Positions 22,264-33,500 of a DNA stretch of 64,000 bases are shown here, in pieces. Both the position numbers and the translations under genes were made by a program. Under the pieces are notes generated by a model. The model worked only from the letters and a program-made list of their open reading frames with translations. It did no database searches and had not been told where the DNA came from. How positions within the stretch are numbered: the first letter of the stretch is position 1; every line of letters starts with the position of its first letter. The DNA is from Selaginella moellendorffii (Eukaryota > Streptophyta > Lycopodiopsida > Selaginellales > Selaginellaceae): positions 402,113 to 466,112 of the forward strand of contig NW_003314335.1 in the NCBI RefSeq assembly GCF_000143415.4, given 5' to 3'.

Positions 22264-24066
22264 GTGTAGTCAAGATACACCAAAATTGGAGGAGGCACCA
22301 ATAACTCTTTGAGATCTGTAAACACTCACTCATAGTTTACAAACTAGATAAAAGACAATGTTGACAACTCAAATAATATTCACAATAGTGCAGTGCGATT
22401 AGAAAGATGATCAACAAAACATCCAAAATACTACAGCTTCAGTTTTGAACAAAAATTTTACAACTAATCCAACACTTTATGAATATCACAAACTTGCTCC
22501 TCCTATGTTCTCTTTGAGTGGATCAAGACATCATCAATGAAGTCAGTAGTCACTTTTGGTATATCATAAAAAACCTTGTCCATTATCCCTAGAAAATAGC
22601 TGGAACATTGTTTAAACTAAATAGCATCACTAACAATTTGTACAAACCAAATAGTGTATAAAAAATAATCTTGGGAATATCTTTCTCAACCATCAACACT
22701 TGCTAATACCCAGAAGTAAGATCTAACTTGGTGAATCAACGACTTCTTCTTAGACGATCTAAGAGATCTTTAATATGAGAAAAAGGGTATACATCTAGAA
22801 TAGTCACCTTTTTTAATAGACAATAGTCAATGTAGAAGTAAATATTCCCATCAAACTTCATGATAAAATGAGATTCACACTCTAAAGGACTTTGAGATTT
22901 TTGGATAACACCCTTTTCTAATATTTCTTTAACGTTCGTGTGTAAAATTTTGATCTCTTTTGGTGACCCATGCCAAATAAAAACCTTGATTGGACAAACA
23001 TCTTTAGTTGGAATAGGATGACGTGTTGCATTCTTAGCTTTAGAAAATATATCAAAGTTAAAGAGATCAACATATTCCTTCTTGAGTCAATTTACCGCTG
23101 CAACACAAAGATAGTCAAAGGGATTTAAATAGGGAATAGAGGAGCAAAATAGAAACATAATAAGAAGTAATGAGGAGATTAAAGTGATGAAAACAAAAGT
23201 AGAAGTGGAAGGACAAAGAAGAATAGAAGAGAGAGGAATGGAAGAAAGATGATGAAGTATAAAACAATGGAGAAAAGCTTCAAAATCACACTTGGTATAA
23301 TTGTGTTGCAATTAATTCATATTAAAGATGAGGTTAAAAGTTTAACTTGACACCACCCACAACATTTGAAGTTCAAGCTCATGATGGCTTATATGCTTTA
23401 TTTCGTTAAAGTGGGACTTTTCATTATCCCACTTATGGTGTGTGGCCACATGCCATTTTTATAACAACAATAAAAAATTGAAGTTTTAACTTTATAATTT
23501 ATAAATTAAAAACTTTTCATATGATTTTGTGTTATAATATTGTGAAATATAAAAAAATAAATTAAAAAACTGATAGAAATATTAATAAATATTAATTAAG
23601 TACTAGGAAATGGCATGTGGACACATGCTAATTAATGTCCCACTTTACTGAATAAGTCCCACTTTAACGAAATAAAGCATTTATATGCACAACTAAGTTT
23701 GCCTCATCCCATGTACATGCATATGTATGACCATTGCTATAAAAAATTAAGACTGGTTTTACCATACAATATAAGTGTAGATAATAATATATGGCAATAA
23801 GCCAAGCAATAGAAGATAAACTTAAACTTGTATTCACAAACATAGAGAGAATAATAAAAGACTTATTATTACAAAAATAAATTTAAAAAGTAAACACTAG
23901 ATGAATTGATGCCAAATGAACCCCTTAATGATACTTTTGAAAGAAGGATGGAAGGGTCATTGATTTATTTACATAAAAACCCTCCACTACTCATATGACT
24001 CTTTATTTCCAAAAGAATCTTTATGACAAGACCTTCCATTGTAGTAGCACCAATAAGACGTTATTG

Positions 24067-25632
24067 TGTAAACGACTAAATTTTCCATTCTACTTTAGTC
24101 ATTTAACCACACCTCCAACCACTTAGAGGAGTCTCACTTACAACCTCCATAAGTCCTATTTCGAACTTAGGCTTGTTAGCCTCGAGAATGGCATCCCTGC
24201 CATTCAACCTTTGCACTTGGTCCAAATGCTCTACGTGTCCGATCCCATGACCGACACCCCAAGATACCATTGACATATCAGCATGTTACGCTAAGGCCAT
24301 GCCCCTTCACCTTGGTTACACCGGTGGTCTAACACCACTTGTATCACAGTCCTGTATCTCAAGGACTATGCCATCCATCCATGAGTGATCATCCCAAATC
24401 CACTTCTTATCATCTTTAGGATGCCCGCAGACATAAGGAATAGCCTTCCCCAATATCCCTTTTCCGGTCCCCACCAAGTCCCTTTCTACCCATGGCCGTG
24501 TTCGCCAACACTGGATCGAGGCCCACAAGCCCAACCACTAAGTCCTATGGTCTTATGGGACTTCCTTACCACACGACTATATCTTTGGTCACTACACCAG
24601 AGAACTACTCCTCTTCCTTTCCACAGTCTGGGCCTTTGGGACAACATTTCGGAACACCGTGTCTCTACACAAGCCTTATGGGTACTCTCCCTGCCTTCCG
24701 CCTTTGGGTGCTCTAGCCATGGGCTCAAAGCGAGGTTCCATTGAGCCATGCCAGGTATCCAAGTAGGTAGTGCCACCCATACTTGGACTAGGAGCATCAA
24801 CCATTCGATCTCCCGAGGGAACTAGAGCCAGTTCTTAAACACTTCACCAAGTGACCTCATTTGTCGGTCCGTATTCACTCTAGTCTTGGACTTCCCAGTG
24901 GACAACTCATCACCCAATACTGGGTATGGCCTTCCTGGGCCAAACTAGCCTTTTCTAGCTAAATTGGCTGCACTAAGCTCCAACCCCCATACTCTCCCTA
25001 CTATACTTTTAAAACACCCCGCAGCCCCCCCCCCCAGGGGACGATCGCTTTGGGCTTTCACCCAATTGCCTGTATTAGTATTTGGACTCGAACTCAGACT
25101 CGGTCTCGGTCTCGGTTTCAGACTCGGACTCGGTCTCGATCTTGGTCTCAGTCTCGGTTTCAGTCTCGGTTCCATCTCGAACTCCATCTCGGGTCCATCT
25201 TGGACTTCATCTTGGGTCCATCTCGGACTCCATCTCAGACTCCATCTCGGGTCCATCTTGGACTCCATCTCGGACTCCATCTCGGGTCCATCTCAGACTT
25301 CATCTCAAACTCCATCTCAGGTCCATCTTGGACTCCATCTCGGGTCCATCTCGGACTCCATCTCGGGTCCATCTCAGATCCATCTCAGACTCCTTTTCGG
25401 ACACTTCCATGTGTCATGTGTTGGTCCTTTTGGGTCCCTTTTTGGAGTCTCACTTATTGCTCGCTTCATGCTCGTTTCTCGAGCACTTTTTTGGGAGTTC
25501 CACTCCCACTCTCAACCTTTCAAGTCAAGCTTTTAGTCCAAACGTGTTACGCTCGTTTGGCTTTCGCTTCGGCCACTACCACATAGCACCCTTTCGGCTC
25601 CACTTTGGGGCCTAGGGATTTTGTTTCTCACA
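24067..25632. mobile_element. 1.57-kb LTR-type insertion, probably a solo LTR, containing a minisatellite
   Basis: Begins TGTAAACGAC and ends TTTCTCACA, so it has TG...CA ends, and is flanked by the 5-bp duplication TATTG (24062-24066 and 25633-25637). The Ty3 relative at 60690-60705 shows the empty site. It is much richer in GC than its host element. I see no coding region, primer-binding site or internal long direct repeat, hence a solo LTR is the best reading. A non-autonomous element of another kind with 5-bp duplications is possible. It contains a C-run at about 25025-25036 and the tandem repeat at 25084-25395. Confidence 0.72.
25084..25395. repeat. Pyrimidine-rich minisatellite (TCGGTC / CCATCTCGGACT family)
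   Basis: The first part repeats a 6-bp theme (CTCGGT with CTCAGT, CTCGGA variants); the second part repeats a 12-bp theme, CCATCTCGGACT alternating with CCATCTCGGGT or CCATCTTGGACT, about 17 times. One strand is strongly pyrimidine-rich. Long open frames across it in all three forward frames are a by-product of the repeat and are not called as genes. Confidence 0.85.
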
Positions 25633-26887
25633 TATTGATGCCAAGGCTTCCACCTAGGAAATGGAAAATGCCAAATTGAAAAATGTTGACAATGCCAATA
25701 TATGTGGCCAATCTATTACAAACTTAACAGCAGACATCATAGCTACAACCATTTACTTCCTCTTGTCCTTGAATACAAGTAGCAACAATATCAAACTCTA
25801 TCGGAATAGAACCATCTTCCATAAAAAGTGGAGTTGAAAAATATGTAACGAGAAGTGGAAGAGGCAATGTTTTATAACGTTGTGCTAATTAAAAAGCATT
25901 GTTAAGGGTGGCTAGAGCAAGTGCATGCATAAATTTCACAAGATCTTGATGAAATGCTAATTACAATATTCCCAATTTGATCTATTCTGACATATTTGAC
26001 TCTACACAAAGCAAAAAGCTCTAAAAACAAATTAACGCATCCACCCGTGGCAAATATACATAGCCATTGTAATAGAGAATCACATCCACTAATGATGCCA
26101 AATTGCATCACTAACTCAAATAGCCTTTGACAAAGACAATGCAATTGTTGAAAGGTATAATCACAATAATTGGCATGTTCAAATACACATGTAAAAATGT
26201 CTAGGAGAATTCTCCAATCCGCACAAATAGTTGCACTTAAACCATTATACTACTGCAACACCATCTCTTAAAGGCACATGGGAAACTTATGTAAATGTCG
26301 AACAATCCCAAGAATGCAATCACTGTAAAATGATTGAATCAATGATACATATCATCCTTAGGATTCCCACAAAATAACTTTGGCCAAACGCAAAGATTAA
26401 CAATACGAGTAGGAGGAGTTATACCACATGCTATAAATACTACTATTAACTAAGTTTGGTTATTTAACTGGAACCATATAGTATCAAACAATTGCACAAT
26501 TACTACTCTAAAGTCAAAAGAGAGTAAGCTACTACTCTCCATGAAGATGAACGAAAAGGAGACAAAGCAAAAGAAAAGAAATTGAAAAAGCTATAAAGAA
26601 ATAAGATCTAAATAATACAAAAGCTAAATCTAAATCAAAATCCCAAATTCAAGCACTCTTCAAGAACAATCAAAGCTACCACTCACCTTCACCAATGTGG
26701 CATGGAATATTAAAGGGAATACAAAAATGTGCATATTAATTAATTCAAAGACTCTAGCTTATATACAGGAGTGAGTAGTCCGGATTAAAACCAATTTGAT
26801 GGCTATCAAAATCCCACTATGTTAATAATATTGTATAGTTATTAATATTAATATACAGCATTGTAATTGTAAACTTGGACCTCATAT

Positions 26888-28281
26888 TAATGTTTAAGTT
26901 TTCTAAAGTATTTGAGATTGTATAATTTTTGCATAACCATATAAATAATATATAGTGAATTGATAAAAGTTTAGGAAAGATCAGATAAAAAGTGTTGCTA
27001 TTCAAAATAACAAAAGAACTTGTTGCTTAGTTGAAAAGGCGAATTGGAACTTATGTTCAGAATAAATTACATCTATAATTGAATTAATTTATTTTTAATA
27101 CATACTATATAAAATGAATAATACTTTAAAACTAAGGGAAAAGAATGAAAGCTTTATTTTTATTACTATTATTGATATTATTATTATTATATAACTTTAA
27201 AAAGCATTATATTATTAATTAAAATATAAAAAGTAAAGATACTTATGAATTTTTATTCAATAATATAATAAATAGAGAATAAATATGGCCAAAGCTATGC
27301 AGTATATATTGCAAAATCATAATTTTATCTTAGATCAATCACAATGATGATTTAACTTAATTAGCTCCATCCTCTGAAAAAAGCTCAAATCAGATTTTTT
27401 AGTTGAAATTAAACATTTTTAGTAATAATTATGTTATGCTTAGATGTTTTTTTATAATACACTCATTTTTTAACAAATTAGTTAAATTAATATTCTTAGA
27501 ATTAGTGGAAATGGTGCTACTGTATAATCAAAGTATTTGGCATTATTGCCTAAAATTACCAGCTAATGTCTCTCTCAACCTTTAATACCATATATGAAAA
27601 TGGAATTTTGAATATAAACATTCTTATAAGAACCTTTTTAATATATATAAATGTTATATAAGACTTAAAGAGCGTGGTAATGCCATGTGTTCCTAATCAA
27701 AATTAAATCTCAATTAGACTAGTCTTTGATGCTTTATCATTCTAAAGTTTTTGTAAATATGGAATTGATCTTTGTGGATTGTTTTGCCTAATGAGAGCAG
27801 CATGACACTTGTTTTTCATATTGTGCTATATGGTAGACAAGATTATGAATTGTTTATTAATGAATTTTTGGAGAATAAATGGACCCATAATTGCAATATA
27901 TGGAAAAGATATGGATAGATATGAGTTTTTACTCCAGAGGAAGGTTGTACCTTACAATAAATCTATTATAAACTATTTAAATTTTTTATTAGCAACATTT
28001 GAAGACCTTGTTTGTAAATAAGGTGACCTTAGTTAAAGAAAATAACAATAAACCCTTTTGTATCAATAATCTTTTAAATCTAGCTTTAAATTAATTAAAT
28101 AATTTTAAACAAACTAAATAAGTTGGTTTGAGCAAAATGATTGGTGCATATGCTGTAACGAATATTCTTTATATGCTGGTAAAACCTTTCTCTTAAGGCG
28201 TTCCTAGGTTGGGCTTCGCCGCTCTCAATCAGGTCGATCACTCCAGCTCCAGATCCGGTCGCCCGGGGGACGCCATCGCCC
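26888..28281. other. AT-rich intergenic stretch upstream of the SR-protein gene
   Basis: Very AT-rich to about 28190 with no coding signature. From there the GC content rises sharply into the 5' UTR of the SR-protein gene, which starts its first predicted intron at 28282. Nothing else was recognised. Confidence 0.45.
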
Positions 28282-28358
28282 GTAAGTAGTGCGCAGTGCA
28301 CAAGATCTATGCCTGTAGGGTTTTAATCCATGGCGCTCGCTGTGCTTTCTCCTGGCAG
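28282..28358 (+). other. Probable 5'-UTR intron of the SR-protein gene
   Basis: CGCCC|GTAAGTAG is a near-consensus donor and TTTCTCCTGGCAG a good acceptor, 77 nt apart, lying 22 bases before the start codon at 28381. Removing it would also remove an upstream ATG (28330) that is in frame with the coding region. Confidence 0.55.
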
Positions 28359-28380
28359 GGTTTTTCCAATGTCTTCCGCC

Positions 28381-29500
28381 ATGAGACCGGTCTTTTGCGG
28401 GAACTTCGAGTATGATGCCCGGCAGTCCGAGATAGAGCGGATGTTTGCGAAATTTGGCAAAGTCGATAGAGTGGACATGAAAACAGGTAGGCTGTGGATT
28501 TTAACAAACACACACACACACTGGTTCAGTGCACTGCAGTCTCTTGAGTGTTCTTCATGTTGTTCTTGGCTGAGTTCTTCGTCCGCGTCATTCATCATAG
28601 GAAAAACATCATAAAAAAAACTACGCACTGCTCTCAACATTTCGTGATGATCTTGCCTGACAACGGTACTGACTACGTTGGCATCATTATTTTCTTCCGT
28701 TTCGTCTCGGACACCAGGCTTCGCCTTTGTTTACATGGAGGACGAACGAGATGCCGAAGACGCCATTCAGGACCTGGACAACGTCGAGTTTGGCCGGCAG
28801 CGACGGCCTCTCCGTGTGGAGTGGGCTAAGGTATGGCATTGAAGCTTCCTTGTTTTTCCTGTGCGTTTCTTCACCCAAGTCCGAATCGATTCGTTTGCAG
28901 CAAGGTGACAGCGCCATCAAAAGAAGAGAAGACGCCCGAAGAAGCATCACCAAGCAGAGGCCAACCAAGACGCTGTTCGTCGTCAACTTCGACCCCATCA
29001 ACACCAGAACGCGCGACTTGGAGCGGCACTTTGAGCCGTATGGCAAGCTCGTCCGGGTGCAAATCCGGAAGAACTTCGCATTCGTCCAGTACGAGTCGCA
29101 GGAGGAGGCAACCAAGGCTCTGGAATCCACTCACCTGAGGTACTCTCGCTTCGCGTTTCGCTGCTTTGGATCTCTCATAGCTCTTTCCTCTTTGCTTCCT
29201 CAGCAAAGTCGTGGACAGGGTGATCAGTGTCGAGTACGCTGCGAGAGAAAATGGTGATCCTCCTGGAAGGGGTCGACGCAGTCCAAGCCCTCGCCATAGA
29301 TCACGCGGCAGTCCCGACTATGGGGGTGGTCGTCCACGATCTCCCTACAGCCGCCATCGCAGGTTAGATCAAGCTTTTCTTTGTTTCTAGTCTTTGGGCT
29401 TATTTTCCTTTCTGTGACTTTCTGTAGCAGTCGCTCCCCAGTAAGACGCTATAGGAGCCGGTCGCCAGATTATCGCCCATACTCTGGAAGCCGCCATTAA
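28381..29500 (+). CDS. Plant RS-subfamily SR splicing factor (RS31/RS40/RS41 type)
   Basis: Nuclear pre-mRNA splicing factor of the plant-specific RS group. Five exons (28381-28486, 28718-28830, 28901-29139, 29204-29362, 29431-29500) give 228 residues. RRM1 starts at once ([20 protein letters not shown], then [17 protein letters not shown]). A linker leads to RRM2 ([20 protein letters not shown] with RNP2, and [15 protein letters not shown] with RNP1). A short RS tail ends [15 protein letters not shown]. The [15 protein letters not shown] start is diagnostic of the group, which fixes the start at 28381; an upstream in-frame ATG at 28369 is possible. Intron 1 (231 nt) is the longest of the gene, and in plant SR genes an intron near the first RRM is often alternatively spliced, so regulation there is plausible. 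The tail is shorter than in Arabidopsis RS40/41. Confidence 0.92.
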
Positions 29501-29637
29501 AAGTTTTCAACAACGCAGAAACGCTGGATTTGTTTGCTTGGTTCTTTTTACAATGTATAGCTAATATTCTATCTTGTAACTGTTCTTAAAAACTCTATTA
29601 ATTCTGTTTAGCAAAGCTAATATGCATTATGGGATAA

Positions 29638-29653
29638 GCGGGGGTAGCTCAGA

Positions 29654-29685
<32 letters not shown>

Positions 29686-29710
29686 GCGTGTTCGATCCAC
29701 GCCCACCGCA
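29638..29710 (+). tRNA. tRNA-Phe (anticodon GAA)
   Basis: A 73-nt cloverleaf: acceptor GCGGGGG pairs with the 3' end CCACCGC, A box TAGCTCAGATGGGAGA, anticodon stem-loop CAGACTGAAGATCTG with anticodon GAA, and T arm CGTGTTCGATCCACG containing the GTTCGATCC B box. It is nearly identical to the known nuclear plant tRNA-Phe. There is no intron and no encoded CCA. It is followed directly by a T run and lies 138 bp after the SR-protein stop and 44 bp before the KELP start codon. Confidence 0.97.
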
Positions 29711-29715
29711 TTTTT
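29711..29715 (+). terminator. RNA polymerase III terminator of tRNA-Phe
   Basis: A TTTTT run immediately after the tRNA discriminator base. Confidence 0.85.
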
Positions 29716-29754
29716 CTAAGTGTGTACACGTTTTAGGGTTTTAGCTCTTTGGCG

Positions 29755-30353
29755 ATGGCTAGCGAGAACGAGGAGAAGGAGGCCGTGCGCGTCGCCGTGA
29801 AGGAGATTTTGAGCGAGGAGGACATGGACGTGGTGACGGAAGGGATGGTGAGGAAGAAGGCGGCGGAGCGAGCGGGCGTGGAGGTATCCGCGCCGTGGTT
29901 CAAGGGATTTGTCAAGCAGCTCATCCAGGAATTTGTAAGTGCTAGGCAGGACAAGAGCAAGAGAGGAGAAGAAGAAGAAGAGAAAGGAGATGAGAATGCT
30001 GGCTCCCAAGAATCCTCCAAAGCTATGCTAGCGGAAGGGGAGGACGAGATCATTTGCCAGGTGATTGATCGATCAACCAAAGCGTTCTTTTTGTTTGCTG
30101 ATAATCCCTTGCAGCTATCAGGCAAGAGGAACGTTAGCGTCCAGAATTTCAGAGGCAAAGCGCTCGTTTCGATCCGCGAGTACTATGAGAAGGATGGGAA
30201 AACGCTACCGTCCAGCAAAGGTGCGTTACTGGAGATCAAATTCTCATAGTTTCTCCTTTTTTCTTAGCAGGAATTAGCCTTACGATCGATCAGTGGGAGG
30301 CACTCAAGAAAGAACTCCCGGCGATTAGACAAGCCATCGAATCACTGCAGTGA
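29755..30353 (+). CDS. KELP: Transcriptional coactivator KELP (DEK-C plus PC4 domains)
   Basis: Single-strand-DNA-binding Pol II coactivator of the PC4/p15 family. Three exons (29755-30060, 30115-30220, 30271-30353) give 164 residues. Residues about 5-60 form the DEK-C-like domain (VAVKEILSEEDMDVVTEGMV, then APWFKGFVKQLIQEF). An acidic, Lys-rich linker follows. The PC4 domain runs from about 100 to the end: NVSVQNFRGKALVSIREYY, then KDGKTLPSSKGISLTIDQW. The start is the first ATG after a very short 5' leader behind the tRNA. Intron 1 is 54 nt, a multiple of three without stops, so its retention would insert 18 residues between the linker and the PC4 domain. The spliced form matches the family. 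Confidence 0.9.
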
Positions 30354-30524
30354 ATCGAGAAAAATCGCGCAAGCGTTTTGTAAGGTTGGAGAGCTTGTAA
30401 GTTTGAACGTTGGCGATTTCTAGCGTGTCGACATTGTCGTGGTTGTGTGTCGACACATGGGAAATTTTCAATCAATGTTCTTTAGGGTTGGATAAAAATT
30501 TAGGGATTTCCATCGTCCAGAGCT

Positions 30525-30572
30525 ATGGGCGCCAGGAGGAGCGGCTGGATTCTCCTGCTGCAGCGCGGGTAG
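30525..30572 (+). promoter_or_regulatory. Upstream ORF (15 codons) in the HMA1 leader
   Basis: ATG GGC GCC through GGG TAG encodes a 15-residue peptide starting MGARRSGW. It ends 15 bases before the HMA1 start codon. The main start (CCATGGCG) has the better context. If the leader includes this ATG, it could lower translation or permit reinitiation. The transcription start is not known. Confidence 0.45.
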
Positions 30573-30587
30573 GCTAGCAGGGATTCC

Positions 30588-33500
30588 ATGGCGGCAGCGG
30601 CGGCATCAGCTGCGGTGATGAATGCTTGGCGCGCCAATGCCGGCGTCACAGCTTGCAAGACGTCGTTTGGATCGTCGTCCAGGCACAGGCGATCGCAATG
30701 CCGGGCCTTGCAGCTGAGATTTCGTGGTGCCGTGTGGAAAGCGATTGTCTGGGAGGTGAAGAGCTCGAGATCCGTTCGTCGTCGCAGATGCTGCTACACA
30801 GTATGCTTTGGCCACAGCCACGATCACGATCATTCGCATTCTCACCATGAGCACGAGCACGAGCACGGGCATTGCCATTCGACGCAGGACAGCCGCGACT
30901 GGAATTTCGTCCAGCGAGCGCTCATCACGGTTGCCGATGCCACTGGCATTGCTGCTGTCGCGAATTCCTGGCGTGACAGCCTCCAATTGTGCTGTGTCTC
31001 GATTGGTCTTGTGTTCTTGGCGATTTTTTCGCCTCGGCTACTACCACGAGCTAGAGGCCTCCAAACCGGTCTCGCCATTGTTGCTTTTTCGCTCACAGGG
31101 GTAAGTGACAAGTGTTCTTCCATAGTGTTCTCGTGATTATTTATTGAGTCTTTTTTCAGGTTCCAGCAGTGTTGGATGCTTGCATGGATGTTGCTGGTGG
31201 CAAAGTAAACATTCATGTTCTCATGGCGCTCGCGGCATTTGGTTCGGTTTTCATGGGAAATGCTCTTGAGGGTGCTTTGCTTCTGGCGATGTTTAGTCTA
31301 TCGCACCAAGGTATTTGTTTGAAAATATTTCTTTTCCTACGAGTTCGTGCTTTTGCAGCCGAGGAGTACTTCACAAACCGGGCTCTGGGCGACGTGAAGG
31401 CCCTGAAGAAAAGCAATCCCGAGTTTGCTCTTGTCTTGGATCGCGAGGTTTCATCGCACTCGCATCTGAGTACGACCGTGCCTTACGTCGAAGTAGATGT
31501 GTCCAAGGTCGAAGTCGGGGCTTTACTGCTCGTGAAAGCGGGTGAGGTATATTGATATGTTTCTATCAGACATCCTTGATTGTAGCGTTTCTTTCGTTTG
31601 CAACAGGGAGTGCCTGTTGATTGCCAAGTATGGCAAGGGAGATCAACTGTGACAGTCGAGCATCTCACTGGAGAAGCACATCCCTTAGACAAGCGAGTGG
31701 GAGATACCATTCCGGGAGGAGCTCGTAATCTCGATGGAATGCTAATCGTGAAGGTTTGTTAGTACATCTTTATAGTCTCTATCAACTTGACCGCGGGTTT
31801 ACAGGCTACCAAAACTTGGGAAGAATCTACGCTTGCAAGGATCATGAAGTTGACTGAAGAGGCACAAGCAAACAAGCCGAGACTGCAAAGGTGGCTTGAC
31901 GAATTTGGCGAAAAGTACAGTAAAGCGGTCGTAGCAATGTCCGTGACCGTAGCTGCTTTGGGACCATTTGTTTTCAAGTGGCCTTTCCTCAGCACTTCAG
32001 GTTGGTCAGTGATCTCCCGTGGTATTTTTGAGTCATGCTTATTCATCGTGCTGACAGGCGTGCGGGGATCACTGTATAGAGGACTCGGCCTCATGGTTGC
32101 AGCATCTCCTTGCGCCTTGGCGGTGGCACCTCTGGCTTATGCGACTGCAATAAGTTCTTGCGCTAGTAAGGTGAGATATATAGTTTCCTGATTCTTTGAT
32201 TCATTTCTTTAGATGTGCTTTGACAGGGCATTCTACTGAAGGGTGGTGAAGTATTTGATGCTCTTGCAGCCTGTGACACTGTCGCGTTTGATAAGACTGG
32301 CACTCTTACAACGGGCGAACTTGAGTGCAAGGCCATTGAGCCTATCCATGGCCACCTTGGTGCAGGGAAGGCCAATTGCTGTAATCCAAGTTGCGAGGTG
32401 GAGGCCCTTGCTGTAGCAGCCGCGATGGAGCGTGGAGCGACACATCCAATTGCTCGGTAAACAGTATATGTGGTTTTTGTTTGGAGTTTAGAATGTGGCT
32501 GACTGCGTTTATCTTTTATAGAGCCGTTGTGGAACACAGTGAAGGGAAAGAGTTACCGTCCATTGTGATTGATACTTTTGAGTCCTTGCCTGGACAAGGA
32601 TTGTTTGCCACAATTGCAAATCGCAAGGTACTAGTTGGAACTAATTTTCCTTTCTTCTGAAACTTCCGTGTGTAGTCCGGCCACAAAGCCTTGATAGGCT
32701 CGTTGGACTACATTGCTTCTTCCTTTCCAAGCATGTCTAGCTCCCAGAAGGTCAGGGAGGCAGCAAGACTGTCGATCCATGGAAATGACTTGGTGCACGC
32801 GGTCCTCTCAATCGATGAGAAAGTACGTCATTTGTTTTTACCTTCATCTTAGTAACCAGTTTTTAGACAGGTTACGTTGTTTCACTTTGAAGACAAGATT
32901 CGTGCTGGAACAGCAGAAGTTCTGCGATCGTTGAAGGAAGAAGCAGGACTCAAGCTTCTGATGCTAACCGGTGATCATCCTGCCAGTGCCCAGCGAGTGG
33001 CAAACGCTGTAGGCATTGAAGAGGTACACTCGGATCTTCGGCCCGAGGATAAGCTTCTCCATGTCAAAAAGCTTGCGCGACAAAGAGGTGCCTGCTCAAA
33101 GTTACCAACTTGTATCTCGTCTCACCTCTGTCTCCTTTGTTAGATGAAGGTAATCTGGGAGGTTTGATAATGGTGGGAGACGGCGTGAACGATGCTCCGG
33201 CACTGGCAGCCGCCACCGTGGGTATCGTTTTGGCTCGCTTTGCAAGCGCAACTGCTGTGGCGGTGGCAGACGTACTGCTGCTCAAAGATGCAATCGACGG
33301 AGTTCCATTTGTGATCTCCAAAGCCCGGCAAACGACTTCTCTGGTATGTTGTGTCCTATCTTGTCCTTTTTAAAACTCCGAACATCCACAGGTGAAACAA
33401 AATGTAATCCTGGCGATGGCATCGATTGTAGTGGCTGCATTGTCTTCTGTGGGAGGGCTACTTCCACTGTGGATAACGGTGAATGCTACTAAACTTTTAA

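Larger units (their letters stand above)
20015..26887 (-). mobile_element. Decayed Ty3-type LTR retrotransposon, minus orientation, with two nested insertions
   Basis: Read on the minus strand, the 5' LTR lies at about 26696-26887, gag relics at 25.7-26.6 kb, reverse transcriptase at about 22.5-23.0 kb (TTDFIDDVLIHSK), RNase H at 21.3-21.5 kb (matching the LKGDYVVIT--KNLIGYITQWALKLQIYDFKV pattern) and integrase relics at 20.3-20.9 kb. The 3' LTR survives only as its inner end near 20020-20060. The layout matches the element at 57395-61569 block for block. Two younger elements interrupt it: the TRIM at 21731-22263 and the solo LTR at 24067-25632. Stops and frameshifts occur throughout. Confidence 0.72.

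Noticed and set aside
24316-24800. Several open frames in the 24.3-24.8 kb GC-rich stretch
   Set aside because: Present on both strands at similar length, no conserved motif, inside the TATTG-flanked insertion.
25050-25615. Long overlapping open frames with repeating RVHLGLHLGS-like or ISDSISGPS-like peptides
   Set aside because: They exist in all three forward frames only because the minisatellite at 25084-25395 lacks stops; there is no family match and the sequence lies inside an LTR-type insertion.
28330-28380. Upstream in-frame ATG for the SR-protein gene giving [11 protein letters not shown]
   Set aside because: It lies inside a probable 5'-UTR intron, and the family begins exactly at [12 protein letters not shown].
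30588-31136. HMA1 exon 1 reading on past GGG to SVSDKCSSIVFS and a stop
   Set aside because: GGG|GTAAGT is a strong donor, and joining to 31160 gives the conserved VPAVLDACMDV continuation.
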